Source: Siphonodentalium dalli | Lineage: Eukaryota; Mollusca; Scaphopoda; Gadilida; Siphonodentaliidae | Length of the DNA: 64,000 bases | Assembly (NCBI GenBank): GCA_032622095.1 | Contig: CP136064.1 | Location: 44,162,989 to 44,226,988 of the forward strand | Direction: 5' to 3' | Notes under the pieces: model-generated | Told to the model about the DNA's origin: nothing | Databases searched by the model: none | Seen by the model: only the letters and a program-made list of their open reading frames with translations | Shown here: positions 25,784-39,443 of the stretch, in pieces | Position numbering within the stretch: the first letter of the stretch is position 1 | How the letters are laid out: each line of letters begins with the position of its first letter | Made by a program: the position numbers and the translations under genes

Positions 25784-26198
25784 TTAAAGCCACGGGTTGC
25801 GCTCCAAAATACACATAATATTATACGCTTTTGAATTTTTTCATGTATCGAAATAGGTCGATAAATATCTGAACTAAAAGACGCAATAAAGTAATGAAAA
25901 TACAACTACGAACACGGTGTTTGGGTCCCAAACAAAAAAAACTCCATTTGCACGACACGGATTGTAAAAGAGCGTTCCGTGCTAGTCTAGTCCTGATATG
26001 GTAAAAATAAAGAGCGTTTATCTGAATTCTGGCGAAAAATTTAAAGCTATTAGAAAATGGCTATGACTTTGGCAAGTCCTTTTAAGAGCATATGGCGCCA
26101 GTACATCAATGTGTCATGTATTTATCGACATACCACATGTGTCCCTCGTTATTACGTATACAAATATTTGGAGGTTCGAATGAGCCATGTCCGTTTAA
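25784..26198 (-). mobile_element. F element, copy 2
   Basis: TTAAAGCCACGGGTTGCGCT on the left and GAGCCATGTCCGTTTAA on the right, the inverse of the F1 ends; contains AATAAAGAGCGTTTAT. Confidence 0.75.
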
Positions 26199-26204
26199 GT
26201 AAAT

Positions 26205-26360
26205 ATTAAAAGACAGCAGACAGAAAAACAGATAATACAATAGCAGAATAGTTTATATTCATTGGTGAGAAATGTTCAGACCGGTCGTTTGTTGAACTTA
26301 TTATCTGAACATTTTCTATGGGAACTACTCGTCGATGAGTATTTAGTAAAGACAGGGTTA
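26205..26360 (+). mobile_element. D element fragment
   Basis: GAGAAATGTTCAGACCGGTC, TTGTTGAACTTATTATCTGA and 'actactcgtcgatgag' match the D interior and right side; ends in AGGGTTATA, not TTAA. Confidence 0.6.
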
Positions 26361-26577
26361 TAAACGTCATATTTCCCCCGGTCTCATCAACAAGAACATG
26401 CAACAACAACAACAGCAACAACATAATGCTTACAAACCTTGACCAAATGGACAGAAATTTTAATATCACTTTAGACATAGAGTGTCGACGTGTCAAGTGC
26501 GACTTCTTGTTCCAAACGTTTTATTTTATATACAATCTTAAGAAGTAAAATACGCTTCATACATTATGGTCTGGACC

Positions 26578-26828
26578 CCTTAACCCTTTCTAAAGCATCC
26601 CGGATGAGTATTTACCCCATAGGAAATGTTCAGATAATAAGTTCAACAATCTTTAACATAGTTCTTTTGTTGAACTTATTATGTAAACACTTCCCTCAAT
26701 AAATATAGGGCTCCTTCTGCACTTGTATTTATCTCCTTAACATCCCTCCAAATAAATGATGTACCATTCCGATATGCACATTTTTATTGAATATATGGGA
26801 GAATCCATTTAATATAGAACGGGTCACT
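26578..26828 (-). mobile_element. D element, copy 3
   Basis: Starts at TTAACCCTTTCTAAAGC; contains 'ataggaaatgttcagataa', 'cttccctcaataaatatagg' and 'gggagaatccatttaatat', the inverse order of D4. Confidence 0.75.
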
Positions 26829-27202
26829 GCATATAATATATAATGTCAACCACTCACGGGCAAACCACACAATTCCAGTGTGTATTGTGTGTTATATAGA
26901 TTTATATAGCCTGTTCTCGTGAAAATAAGCACATGCAGGGCGTATTTTGATGAGCGAAATACGCTCATACTGGTATTATTTAACGGCAATATGCGCTCTA
27001 TATAGACGTAAAACGCGTTTTGTTTTAAAACAGTCCAATATGGGGTTCCTATCACCATATATGCGAAATACGCCCATATTGACATTATTTAATCTACTTT
27101 TTTTCATCGACACGACTTACCAGGTCTTTATAATGTCTTTATAATGTATTTTCACTGCGACCCGCGCCAATGCATGAACGGAATAACGCGTATACGGTCA
27201 CT
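26829..27202. repeat. short inverted block around 'atgagcgaaatacgc'
   Basis: Motifs 'gaaatacgctcatactggtattatttaa' and 'gaaatacgcccatattgacattatttaat' repeat about 110 bp apart in direct orientation. No gene. Confidence 0.4.
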
Positions 27203-28003
27203 ACACTCTTATAACTAATGTGTAGAAACGATTACACATCAAATGTGTAAACTCGGTTAATACACATAGCAATATGTAGTTTTACATACAAATACATTGA
27301 CCAAGTGCCGTTCTACACATAATGTGTATATTTTGTTACACACAATTGTGTAAGAACGTAGAGCATGCGCAATGCGGTGCATTCAGTTTCATAGTCTGCT
27401 GCGTGACGGCCATATTGTTTGAGTCTATTTTTTGGAATACAATCTACAGCGATCGTAGACAAGGATGTAAGTTTAGAATTCCAATTTGTGGGTTTAGTAT
27501 TAATAGTATATGAGGATTTATTTGTTAAAACTTTCATGGCAATTACTGTCCTTAGACTCGTGTTATGATTGTTGTAATAATACTACTATTATGCAATCAC
27601 GCCTCGACCCTGGTTTGTTCATTCAAAGCAAAAACTCACAGTACAGAACAAAATACTACATACCACTATGCGCCATGAAAGTTTTAACATATAGATATGC
27701 ATATATCTTTAATACTATACCCACAGATCGGACTACTGAACTTGCATTTCTTGTCTACGAACTGTGTGTGTAAGAATCTACACAAAATGTGTAAGGGATA
27801 TGTGTTGATTTTATACACACAGTTGTGTATATAAATGTGTAAAAATTTACCCATTTATGTGTAAAAATTGTTACACAATTTGTGTATGAATATGAAACTA
27901 CACATATACTACACAAATATGTTTAAGATCAAAATTGAATAATGATTGTGTAGCAGGGCTACACATTTTGTGTAGAAAACCTACACATTAGTCATAAGAG
28001 TGT
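27203..28003. mobile_element. N element: 800 bp with ACACA/TGTGT-rich inverted ends
   Basis: Ends ACACTCTTATAACTAATGTG and 'cacattagtcataagagtgt' are inverted repeats. Each flank of 150-250 bp is dense in CTACACA/TGTGTAG motifs. The centre (about 27355-27770) is different, GC-richer sequence without those motifs. Confidence 0.8.
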
Positions 28004-28005
28004 AT

Positions 28006-28330
28006 GGCTGAAGGGGTCACTCTCACCAAAAAAAGTGCTGAAGGGTACACAGGGTTTGAAAATGTGCTGAAGGGTACACAGGGTTTGTGATCGCCACTAT
28101 AACATCGTTACTTAAACTGTGTTTCTGAAAGTCTGGTGCCCATTAGCAGTTTCTTTTCAGATAATTTTAATGTTCATTGGAACGTAAACAATTATTCTCT
28201 AACAGAAATCATGGCAGATACGAAAACTAAACATCATTTAGAACATTTCAAACCCTGTGTACCCTTCAGCACATTTTCAAATCCTGTGTACCCTTCAGCA
28301 CTTATTTTGGTGAGAGTGACCCCTTCAGCC
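28006..28330. mobile_element. P element, long inverted ends
   Basis: GGCTGAAGGGGTCACTCTCA starts the left end, and its exact complement ends the element at 28330. A 'gtgctgaagggtacacaggg' unit is tandemly doubled in each arm (about 85-105 bp). It abuts N almost directly. Confidence 0.88.
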
Positions 28331-29088
28331 TCACGCTGGGCTTATTTCGTAATAAAAACCGTCCAATGTGAACCAATGTGAATATTTACGTCCAATGTGA
28401 AAATATCTGCGCGAGGATATGTTGATAAATACCTATCTACGCAGATAAATGGCGATGTGGTCAGACCGCCTGCGCCATGGTTGATTGTTTGATTGGTTGC
28501 ATTTAACGAGAGTTTTCGGCGCCGTAGGAAATTCTCGAGGCCTTGCGAATTTTACCACACATATGGGATGGTGCCCGCGATAGTACGACACAGCCGACGC
28601 TCACAATACAATCAACGAACACCCACTCGAAATGATGTCAATGTTAAAGCGAATTGGGTTTGGATCAACACTAAATATTAAATAAAATCATGGGCACAGA
28701 CTGCAGACTACTAGAATGCACCAAAGAGGCTACTTGTGTGTGCGGGTTGAGTGCACGTCTGACAATAAGTGCGTTATGTTTTATCTGGGACCATGATATG
28801 TTGGTCCCAGGTTATACAGTCGACAATAATACTATATTATGCAGCCCCATGGACAGGGGGCTTTTCTGAGAATCGACAATGTTTCAAACACTCATGGCCT
28901 ATATATAGCAGTTGTTGATACATACACAGAACATTGGTATAAATACCATATATGTACTCCGAAAAGAGAGATTATATATAGCACAAGTCGTGATGCATTT
29001 GTTCTTTTCAACCCCCTCCCAACACACAAATGACACAAACGCTCTTTAATGTTTCCCATATCATCAAATAGATACTGCGGATCGCTCT
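28331..29088. other. unassigned sequence with E-type relic
   Basis: No gene. The end (about 29020-29088) reads 'acacacaaatgacacaaacgctctttaatg', an E/F relic adjoining the next E' element. Confidence 0.4.
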
Positions 29089-29590
29089 TTAAAGGCACGT
29101 GAGGCCTTAGTTGTCGAAAATATTCATATTTGTTCCAATCACCGTAAACAGAAAAACATTAAAATGCATACAGTTTCGTTCATATATACAATGACCATCG
29201 CGTAAAAAGCATGTTATCATAAAGATTTACTATATTTTACCTAAGCAAGAGCCTGATTGTGTTACAGAAGACAACACAATGCTGCTGGCTAATCACACAC
29301 AAATGGCATAAACGCTCTTTATTCGTTCCATATCAGGAATTCACCCACAAAGAACGCTCTTTATGTTTACCATCATAATATAAACAAACACCAGAAAAGT
29401 AACTTTTTAGGCTTTTGTTTACATAACAATGGTCAAAAATATGACAATAACATACTGTTTATGTGATATTTCTTATTTGTATACGGACAAAGTCTGTCTA
29501 CATTTTGTTGTTCTTTCTGTTTGTGGCGGTTTTTGACGGTTGGAAATATTTTCACAGGACACCCACCGCCAAGGCCAACCGTACCTTTAA
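29089..29590 (+). mobile_element. E' element, copy 2
   Basis: TTAA at both ends; nearly colinear with 9991-10492 and of the same length (502 bp), so one of the less diverged pairs here. Confidence 0.87.
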
Positions 29591-29706
29591 TGTTCCTCGT
29601 CTAATTTTTGTTTCCGGAATGAAAGCCGTTAATTCTATTAATACTATTAGATTTCGATAAAGGTCGTTAGTTGATTGATTGTGACAATGGACATTTCTAT
29701 ACTAAA

Positions 29707-30171
29707 TGTGACCCGCCATATCAAATCCAGTCGTAAGTCGGGATTTTTTTTTACCCTGTGCCAATGCATTCTCTTATATATGCGAGTCGACCATAGGTCG
29801 CCTCGCATATATAAGAGAATGCATCGGCCTAACAATTTTTTATAATTTTTTTAAATAAATGTTTCTGACAATTTTAAGGACATAAAATAATAAAAAAAAA
29901 CATCCATTACCCTGCAGGGAGCCCCACACATATATAGAAGCATATAGAAGAGTGTCGTCTGCTCACGTTTGTCTGGGGCTCTGTATGGGTGAAATTATAA
30001 AATTGTTAAAGAATACAAGAAAAAATTATTAAAATTGTAAAAAATTGTTAGGCCAGTGCATTCTCTTATATATGCGAGGCGACCTATGGTCGACTCGCAT
30101 ATATAAGAGAATGCATTGGCACAGGGTAAAAAATTCCCGAATTTCGACTGGATTTGATATGGCGGGTCACA
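29707..30171 (-). mobile_element. A element, copy 4
   Basis: Full A structure with TGTGACCCGCC...GGCGGGTCACA. The flanks are AA / AA, so a TA duplication is not visible here. Confidence 0.88.
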
Positions 30172-31443
30172 AATGTATTACGGAGATATGGGAGACCAGA
30201 ATGACCCAAACGTCGCGGTGCTCTACGAGAATGGTCGTTCGCGTGTTGCGAATTGAAGAAGTCAAGTGGGTTGAATCCCCAAAGCAAATAATAGCGAGCA
30301 GACGATAATCTGTGCGACACGTCGTCCGTGGACCAAGCTTCTGTCTTACCAATCTGTTCAAACTCTCTGTTTTCTCTCTCATGTTTGTTTATTTGGAGTC
30401 GATGGATCGAGAGTAATTTACTTGTTTGCTATAGTGATTCGGACCACGCGCCTGCGATAACTTTACGGTCGTTGTCGACCATCTGACGACGATTTTCGTT
30501 TGACTTTATGGCGTGCAGACTGCCTTTTAACTACGCGGTCGTCTTCAGTCCGATCTGGTGGAGACTGTCATACTGGGCAGACTGCCTTTTAACTACATCA
30601 CCGTCTTTAGTCCGGAGACTCCGATACTGGGTGAGATAATTTAAAAAGCCAACGGAGACAGTCGAATAGACTATTGGCTCAATTTAAATTATGTCTTGTG
30701 CTTTTATCTGAAAGATTGATTCTTTATCAAGTTCAAAACTCGACCTTACTCGTTCCTTTTGTTTATATAGTTTATGACAGAATGCGGAAGCTCTAAATAC
30801 ATTAGGGTGTGCTTACAGAGCTGCCAAAATTACCTGACAAATTGTCATGAAATTCCTCATAGATTACTATATATCTATTGCGCATGTTTGAATGCTAAAT
30901 TTTTATATTAATATGGGTCTTCGCTTGTCCTACCGCTTATTAGAACAATGAAATACGACGTGTTATTGATAATTGAAAGATATTTTAAAGCTAATTTCGG
31001 GCAAATGTCAGTTGTATAACAACTTATTATGGATATGTTGGAGGTATATGACGCTTCGAATGGTTACTCGATTGATTCTTGAGATATATTTGAAGGCTCG
31101 CCCAGCATGCATGCGGGTCTCCAAATGCGACGCTAAAGTTACGATGGAGTAACAAGGCAGATAATAGGGAGGTTTAGATTGAAAACAGTATAACTTCGCC
31201 CGCCAATTATACCAGACTATATATAGCTCTCTCTGCCTGACAGTATGATCTATTCCATGCTAAATAATGAAAAACCGTCAGCAATAAGTTAGAAGTTCTC
31301 GATATAAACTTCGCTAATACGTCGATTGTGTAATCACGAAGGCGACTTGTCTCAGTGGCGATGAGCAAACTAAATTATGTATTAACTATATGATGTATAT
31401 TCTTAAATGTATATACATGTATAATGATTGTTTCGTTCGACAG
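30172..31443. other. unassigned sequence upstream of first recognised chrdl exon
   Basis: Contains a short direct repeat (AGACTGCCTTTTAACTAC at about 30518 and 30580). No signal-peptide exon or promoter could be identified. It is probably intronic to chrdl, by inference from the phase-1 acceptor at 31443. Confidence 0.4.
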
Positions 31444-31550
31444 GTGGTCAGTGTATTTTGGATGGACAAGCGTATCAAGTTGGACAGACCTGGAACCCTG
31501 TATTGGCGCCATTCGGAGCGATGGAGTGCGTCAATTGTACCTGCTTACCC
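31444..31550 (+). CDS. chrdl: chrdl exon: VWC1, first half
   Basis: The exon encodes 35 residues after a two-base split codon, including GQTWNPVLAPFG and CVNCTC. These hold cysteines 1-4 of the first VWC domain and the WNP-type tryptophan seen in VWC domains 1 and 3 of the family. The acceptor is TTCGTTCGACAG and the donor CCC/GTGAGT. It enters in phase 1 and leaves in phase 0. An upstream exon is required. Confidence 0.92.
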
Positions 31551-34500
31551 GTGAGTAATCTCTAATATTTTCGAGGTCAATATATATTTATTTAATTTTA
31601 CATATCTTACTGCAGTATATTGCAATTGATTTCCAGAATTGAAGTGAAAGTTGAGTGTAGGAATTTCATCACAATAGCACGCGACGTGGGACGTCACTAT
31701 ATTACGATGCCTTCAAACGGTATAATTGCATCAGGACACCGAGCTTATATTCCTTCATCAACCCTTTCTATACTGAATGGATTCTCCCAGTCAGTATAAA
31801 ACGTGTACATTGGAATGATCTATTATTAATTTGACGGATGTTAAGAACTTAAGGTGAGAAAATCAGACGTCAGATAAATAAAAGTGCACAAGTAACTCTA
31901 TTTAGTAAGGGAAATGTTTAGATAATACATTCAACGACCTAAGATGGTCGTTTGTTGAATTTAAATTATTATCTGAATATTTCCTATATGGGATAACTAC
32001 TCATCAATGATGATTTAGTATAGAAAGGGTTAAGGTACTTTATTTCCTGATGTAATTACACCGTATAAACACACTGGAGCCAAACTAATAGCACACGAGT
32101 CTTCAATTTAAAATGCATTTTCAGTTGAAAATATAATTAATCAATTATTAAGAACGTTATATTGACGTTTCCGCGACGTCGTGTGTTGCCGTAACGAAGT
32201 TTCTACACTCAACTTTCACTTTCGTCGTCTTCCATATAATTGTTATATTGAAATGCAGTAGCTTTTTTGAAACTGCGGGCTGATGGCGTTAGTTTTTCCA
32301 AATTTTGATTTAAACAAATTTAATAAAAACATTTTTGAGCAATTTAAGCAAGGAGCTCAATCTATAAAAAAAATTATTTAAAAAAATAGAATTAACATTT
32401 AAAAAAAATCAAACTGTTTAATCGATCGAAATGTGAGCGAAGCACACAAAGGGGTCTTCTCTGTTTAAAATCAAAATGTGCCCAAAGCTCACACAGGGGC
32501 CATATGCCCATAACACACAAAGGGGTCGCAGTCCCCTCCAATGTTGAATAAAGGCTCCCAAGGGGAGTCTGTTTCAGCTAGTCTATATATATACCAGAGT
32601 AGGATCTGTCTGTCTACCTGTCAGCATTTTTCTCCCAGACCGTTGGACTGATTTCAACCAACTTTGGTGTGGTGACTCGGGGTACCATGGCGGCGGTTAT
32701 ATATAACGTCGTTTTGATTTAAAAAATATTAATAGAAAAACAAAACAATTTAAAATAAGCTCACTATGGGCCTATATCAAAATCAAATAGGTCCAATATA
32801 GGGCAGCATGTATGATAATGTAAAGTGAAAATTAGGGAGAAAAAAAAAAGAATAACTAGGTATATGTGAATGAACATAGTGTTTATATAGGTTGGTATGT
32901 ACAGGTGTAACTGATATCTTTTGGAATTCGCTTTCTATCTTTCCGTCGCCACATCTCGGATCTTCTCTACATGCAGGATGGTCAAGTAAGTTGTGAAAAT
33001 GAAGAATGCCCAAAGCCAACCTGTGATGAACCAAAGCATGTAGGGGGATGCTGTCCCGTTTGCGATTGTGAGTATAACCATAATACATGTATTCCTCTTG
33101 TATAACACGTGACTGAATGTTAACATTGTATGATATTTCTTTCACGCTTATGGATACAAAATTTCGTGAAAATGTTAACGTGCTCTATATACATACACGA
33201 TATGATATATATAGACATGCATACATACTTGTTAAAGTAACATAAAGTTTTCAAAGTGTTCAACTTTCCGCACACTAAAGACACAATAGCGCTATGAACC
33301 TATAGATGAGTAAGTGAACGTTCAGACGACCACGATTCAATCGTAAGTTGAGGAATCAGGCCCGACAAAATCGTGGATATAGTTTGTTCACACGATTGCG
33401 ATGTTGTAATGATGATATCGTATAGGTTGTTCGTAAGCATGTTTTTGACTGTGGTATACCATTCAATCTTTCCAGCCACGATTTTTACGTACACACGACT
33501 GCGATTACGTCGCAAGTGGAGGTATCCAAGGATACGCCACGATTTCGAATCTAAAATAAAACAGTGCTTGATATTATTTTTTGACTTGCGATATTGACGT
33601 GAGCATGCACAGTCTAACTAACGGTTACTTCCTACTACTGAAATCCTTTCACGTATACGATTGAACCGTGGTCGTCTGAACGTTCACTAAGAGCAGTCAA
33701 TAGAATAACTATATAATCGGTCGATAATTCATATAGGTAGAATATTGGGCCAACTTGCAAGTGCAGCATGTTATATTATACAAACTGCTGACATAAATTA
33801 TTTCAGAAGAAAACAAATAGTTGAGTTTATAGAAATTAATAAGGAAAAAGCTATATAGATAAAAGAGATCAATGTGGTTTGAGTGTGTTTTATTGAGGAG
33901 TTTGTCGCTGTGGCCGCTTGAGCACATTTAGTGCCACAGTGCAACACCCTTCAATTAACCCTTTACCCAACAGAACAGCCTGTGCCAATGCATTCTCTTA
34001 TATATGCGAGTCGACCATAGGTCAGGGCATAACTGTAACCATCACAATGTGGTCAATGAACCGGTTCCAATGATATCCATATTTGTATGGTGTTATTGAG
34101 ACAGACCGAAGATATTTTAGGCTGTTGAAGCTTTATTTGGGCGTTTTTGGCCGTTTTGTTGGGTAAAGGGTTAAACACACTCAAACTACATTCATTTCTT
34201 AAATAAATTTCAATAACGATCCCTTTTGGTCCTATACTAACTCGCTATGATGTTGGTCAGTCTTGCTGAATTGCTATGATGCTGGTGGGGGAAACCGATG
34301 TTGTTAAAAAACATGAACCGTTAGTTTTCTCAATATATGTCATTTTCGCGGCTTATGAACGAATCGATACATTTCAAATTATTCCTGTCGCTTTACAAAC
34401 ACCAGAGCAGCCGTTATTAAAATAGTTTTAAAAAAGACACTGCATGGCTTTTTATTACACGATCCTACCCTTATTCCATTCAATAAACCCATTCTATAAA

Positions 34501-37500
34501 TTCTGATATTAAACATTCGTTTAATAACAGAAAATAGTGCCAGGTAACCTTTGACATCCGGTTTGTCGTCTATTTACATTCCGTACGCTACGTCTCAAAA
34601 ATACTATGGCTTCTAATAGTTTTCCAACAAGCTATAATGAATGAAGAGTTTGAAAAGTTATGTCATTAAATATACGCCTTTAAATACGCCAAAGAGTCTT
34701 TATTTATCTGGGACTATTTCTTTACGCGGACAAACAACGCATATATAGTTACGTGAAACGTCATCGCATGCCTTATAGAAGCCGATGTTAGTTTCTCGTC
34801 CCATTTGTTAATTTATGTATGTTTTGTCGAGGTATTGGATCATGTAATAAATAGAATCTACAACTCGTCCCCAGTTTATAGCGGAATCTACAAAACTCGT
34901 CCGGTAAATTAAGTCTGGACCTAATTTACTGGACTCGTTTTGTAAATTTCGCTATAAACTGGGGACGAATTGTATATCCTCTATTTATCAAACCGCTCGG
35001 ATTAACCCGATACCGCGAAAATTACAACTTTAGAGAAAATAACGTACTTTTCGTAACAGCATCACATTGCCGCACCACCATCATAGCAATTTAGCAGGAT
35101 CAGTTATTTATTTAACCATGCCTGGGTGATAATGATATACTTTTAGAACATTGAATCAGATGGCGCGAGACCAGAATATGTGTTCGATTAATTATTGATC
35201 AATTGTTAACATATGTATGTACATAAGATTCGGGGAAACCGAAAAACAACTAGTGACACACACTGAACAAATAAAAACGATAATGTGGGTATTCTATACT
35301 CTTTTCCTGATCCAATCCATTTTTGTGTAGAAATATAGAACAACCCCCAAGGACCACCAGGAAGTCGAATTGCAGGATTTTTGACATGAACGCGTTAGTT
35401 TCGTATCAGTCGTTGTTTGTGGTCGAGATTTTCAATATTCCTATCAATTATAAAGATATATATATTCTATAGATATTTGTAATATTGGCTACACGTGTTT
35501 TGAAACGTGCGATAGTGCTCAAATTTGAGCATACATACGTTTGGTATTTGGAACATTTTAATTTGGACATTTTGGGACTCTTAATCCTTTCTTGGCGGGA
35601 ACTGCACTGGTGCAACATTGAAGATCCTGTGCCAGTTCATTATTTTATATATGCGAGTCTCCCATAGGGAGCCTCGAATATATAAGAGAATGTGCTGGCT
35701 TACAAGGTCAATGAAAATATTGGTGGGCCAGTGTATTTTATATATACGAGGGCCCCTGTACGGGAGACTCGCATATATAAGAGAATGCATTGGTACAGGG
35801 TTTTCGCAAAATTTCAGGAAGCTCCGGTCATGAAAGGGTTAAAGAGTAGAATTTCTACAAATTCTGTTTTCCAGTGTATTTGCCACAGGTATAGGTTTTC
35901 ATATATACGAGGCAGCGATAAGTGCGATATTTGTATAAGTAGATATGCATTAGCGGAATCCGTATATATATAGGTGTATTCGAATCCGTAGATATGTGGA
36001 CGGAATCCGCACAGGTGTATTCGAATCCGTGTTCTTGGTTGTTTGCTAACGGCGACGGAAGACTGGGAACTTGTTCTTGATGATGCGAAGACCGACCGAC
36101 AACACTGTGACGTCATGCTCGCGGGTTTGAATTCTCACTTCCGTAAAACGCACCCTGGTTAACACTTCCATGACTGGAGCTTCCTGGAAGTTTCGAAAAC
36201 CCTGTGCCAATGAATTCTCTTATATATGCGAGTCTCCCATAGGGAGCCTCGCATATATAAGAGAATGCATTGGCCTAACAATATTTACCTTGACCTTGAA
36301 AGCCAGTTCAATATCTTATATATGCGAGGCTCCCTATATAAAAGAATGTACTGGCACAGGATATATAATGCTGCACCCACCAGCGTTGCTTCCGTCATGA
36401 AAGGGTTAAGTGATCGTGCTAAGTTTCTATGATGTTTGTGGGTCCTTAATTGTTATGACACTGTTTAGGAAAAATTATGATGTTAAGGTTAAACGTAAAT
36501 GTATACCGTTATTTTTTTCTAAACTTAAAGCTATTATTTTCGCGGTGTTTGAATAATTCGAGAAAATTGAGAAGAGCCAATGTCTGTGTGAACCATTTAC
36601 ATATATATTCTATATATTTTAATAATGGCTGTGCTGGTGTTTTCAAGGCAAACAGCCAACACAGCCATTATTAAAATAGTGTACAGAGTATACACCTATA
36701 ATGGCATTTCCTTGATTCGATGGACACGAAATTGAGAACTTGAGGAAAATAACGGTACTAAACGATATTATTTTTGCCACACTTGAATCATAGCAATTCA
36801 GTAGGATCCACCAAACCACTTCACCAGTACATGGCGAAACATGTGAGTGAGATCCCTGACCGACAAACATGTTCTTGATCCATGTCCTCCGTGTTCGCAG
36901 ATCACGTCTTTCATTGTGGCTGACAGTTGGCGAACATACAAGAAGGCGGATACGACTACACCGCATCATTAAATACAGCGTGAAATATCCGTAAATGTCT
37001 ATTTTGTTTTAGCAAACACGGACATTTTATCATTTAATTTATCATTGCATGCACATTCCCTTTACCTATATACATTATGCATGTCAACTGTATACTGATT
37101 CAAAATGGAGTTTGTCGGTTGGTGCAGTATCCGCACTGTTTGGTTTCTATAGACATTGACAACCGTATTCTCGTAGTGGAACGCATGACAACGCCGAGGT
37201 CAAGAACGATGAACTGCATGTTCCACGGTGACGTCATCAGAGATGGGCAGACGTTTCCTTCGACAAGGACGGGACTACAGCCGACGACAGACAACCAGTG
37301 TGTCATCTGTAACTGCGCGGTAAGCTCATATAATATACTTATTAATATTGCTCATAATTATGTGACCCGCCATACCAAATCCAGTCGTAAGTCGGGATTT
37401 ATTTTACCCTGTGCCAATGCATTCTCTTATATATGCGAGTTGACCATAGGTCGCCTCGCATATATAAGAGAATGCATTGGCCTAACAATTTTTTATCATT

Positions 37501-39408
37501 TTTTTAAAATAAATGTTTCTTACAATTTTTAGGACACAAAATAAAAAAAACATCCATGCGTTACCCTGCAGGGAGCCCCACACATATAAAGAAGCATATA
37601 GAAGAGTGTCGTCTGCTCATGTTTGTCTGGGGCTTTGTATGGGTGAAATTATAAAATTGTTAAAGAATACAAGAAAAAATTATTAAAATTGTAAAAAATT
37701 GTTAGGCCAATGCATTCTCTTATATATGCGAGGCGACCTATGGTCGACTCGCATATATAAGAGAATGCATTGGCACAGGGGGAAAAAATCCCGACTTACG
37801 ACTGGATTTGATATGGCGGGTCACATATAATATACTTATTAATATTGCTAATAAATATTTCCAAGACAAAAAAAAACGCCTATGGTACCTCTCTTTCTTG
37901 CGACGCCGTGAATATATATAGTATAGTTCGTGTGTGGTTAGATCTGATGTTCAACATTACTAATAGAACGCCGAATCAAATAAGGCTGGTTATTTGCTTC
38001 ACAACATAGCACATGCACTATAGATAGATGTAAGCGTTTACAACAGCCGTTTTATATATACCAAAATTCGATAAGGCATAATACTTTAATTGGATAACAC
38101 CAGCCTTAAATCCAACCCAATCAGAAACTCATCAACCCAGCTCGAATGTTTTATTCCGATGAACGTATCTTATCAATGATCCTTTCTGCCTCTTTGATGG
38201 CGAAAGGCACTTGAAAACTCTCCGTTGAACCGTGTCCATTTTATAATTTCCAACGCCAACCACAGCCCGTCCCCTTAAACTTGACCGACGTTCCAAGACC
38301 CTGGAAATTCCACTTGCACCTCCTTGGATCAGAATTTTCAAAATGGTCCCTCAATGTTTCCGACCATTAGGAACATTTAAATTAGTAACCATTTCAGTTA
38401 ACCCTTTACCCAACAGAAGGGCCCTGTGCCAATGCATTCTCTTATATATGCGAGTCGACCATAGGTCGCCTCGCATATATAAGAGAATGCATTGGCTTAA
38501 CATATTAAAAATGATAAAATTGTTAAAGAATGTAAGAAAAAATGGTAAAAAGTGTTAAAAAAAGATTTTTTTTAGGCCAATGCATTCTCTTATATATGCG
38601 AGGCGACCTATGGTCGACTCGCATATATAAGAGAATGCATTGGCACAGGGCATAACTGTAACTATCACAATGTGGTCAAGGAGCCGGTTCCAATGATATC
38701 CATATTTGTATGGTTCTATTGAGACAGACCGAAGATATTTTAGGCTGTTGAAGCTTTATTTGGCCGGTTTTGGCCGGATTTGGCCGGTTTTGTTGGGTAA
38801 AGGGTTAAACACAGTGATCAGAAGTAGGACAATATTCCACTTTTATTCTAAAAACAACAAATTTCATACAAAATACTGGTTAGAAAATCAAACTATCAGA
38901 ACAATTGCCACCTATTTTGAGTCTGAAAGTTCAAATTGATGTTATTGGTGGTAAGACACCCCAAACCCCCTATCACCACGTCTCTGGGAGATTGTCACCT
39001 CGCTATAAATTCAGTAAGTCGTCCATGCCAATCCGTTTTATAATTATTCCAGGTTTTGCTTGACATATTGAATGAGGAATGTGAGCAACTAATGTAGGTT
39101 ATATTTAAATATATAGATTAAATATGGCTTTAAAGTGTCGTCTACAGATGTCAGTTTTATATTATTCAAAATTCAAAACCAAATTCGATATAAATATCCC
39201 GGGTTTCCGAATAATATCTATTATATTTTTCGTATTCGTATCCCACTCACAGAAGTCCGAACGTGTTATTCCACTCTCAAGATATTATCCAACTCTCATC
39301 ACTGCGACATTACGTCATGTTTTATCATCATTCGATATACTTGCGCGTTAATTTAACACAAATGGCTGGCTTTAAAAGACGTTTAGGTCTATAACCGTGT
39401 GTTTCATT

Positions 39409-39443
<35 letters not shown>

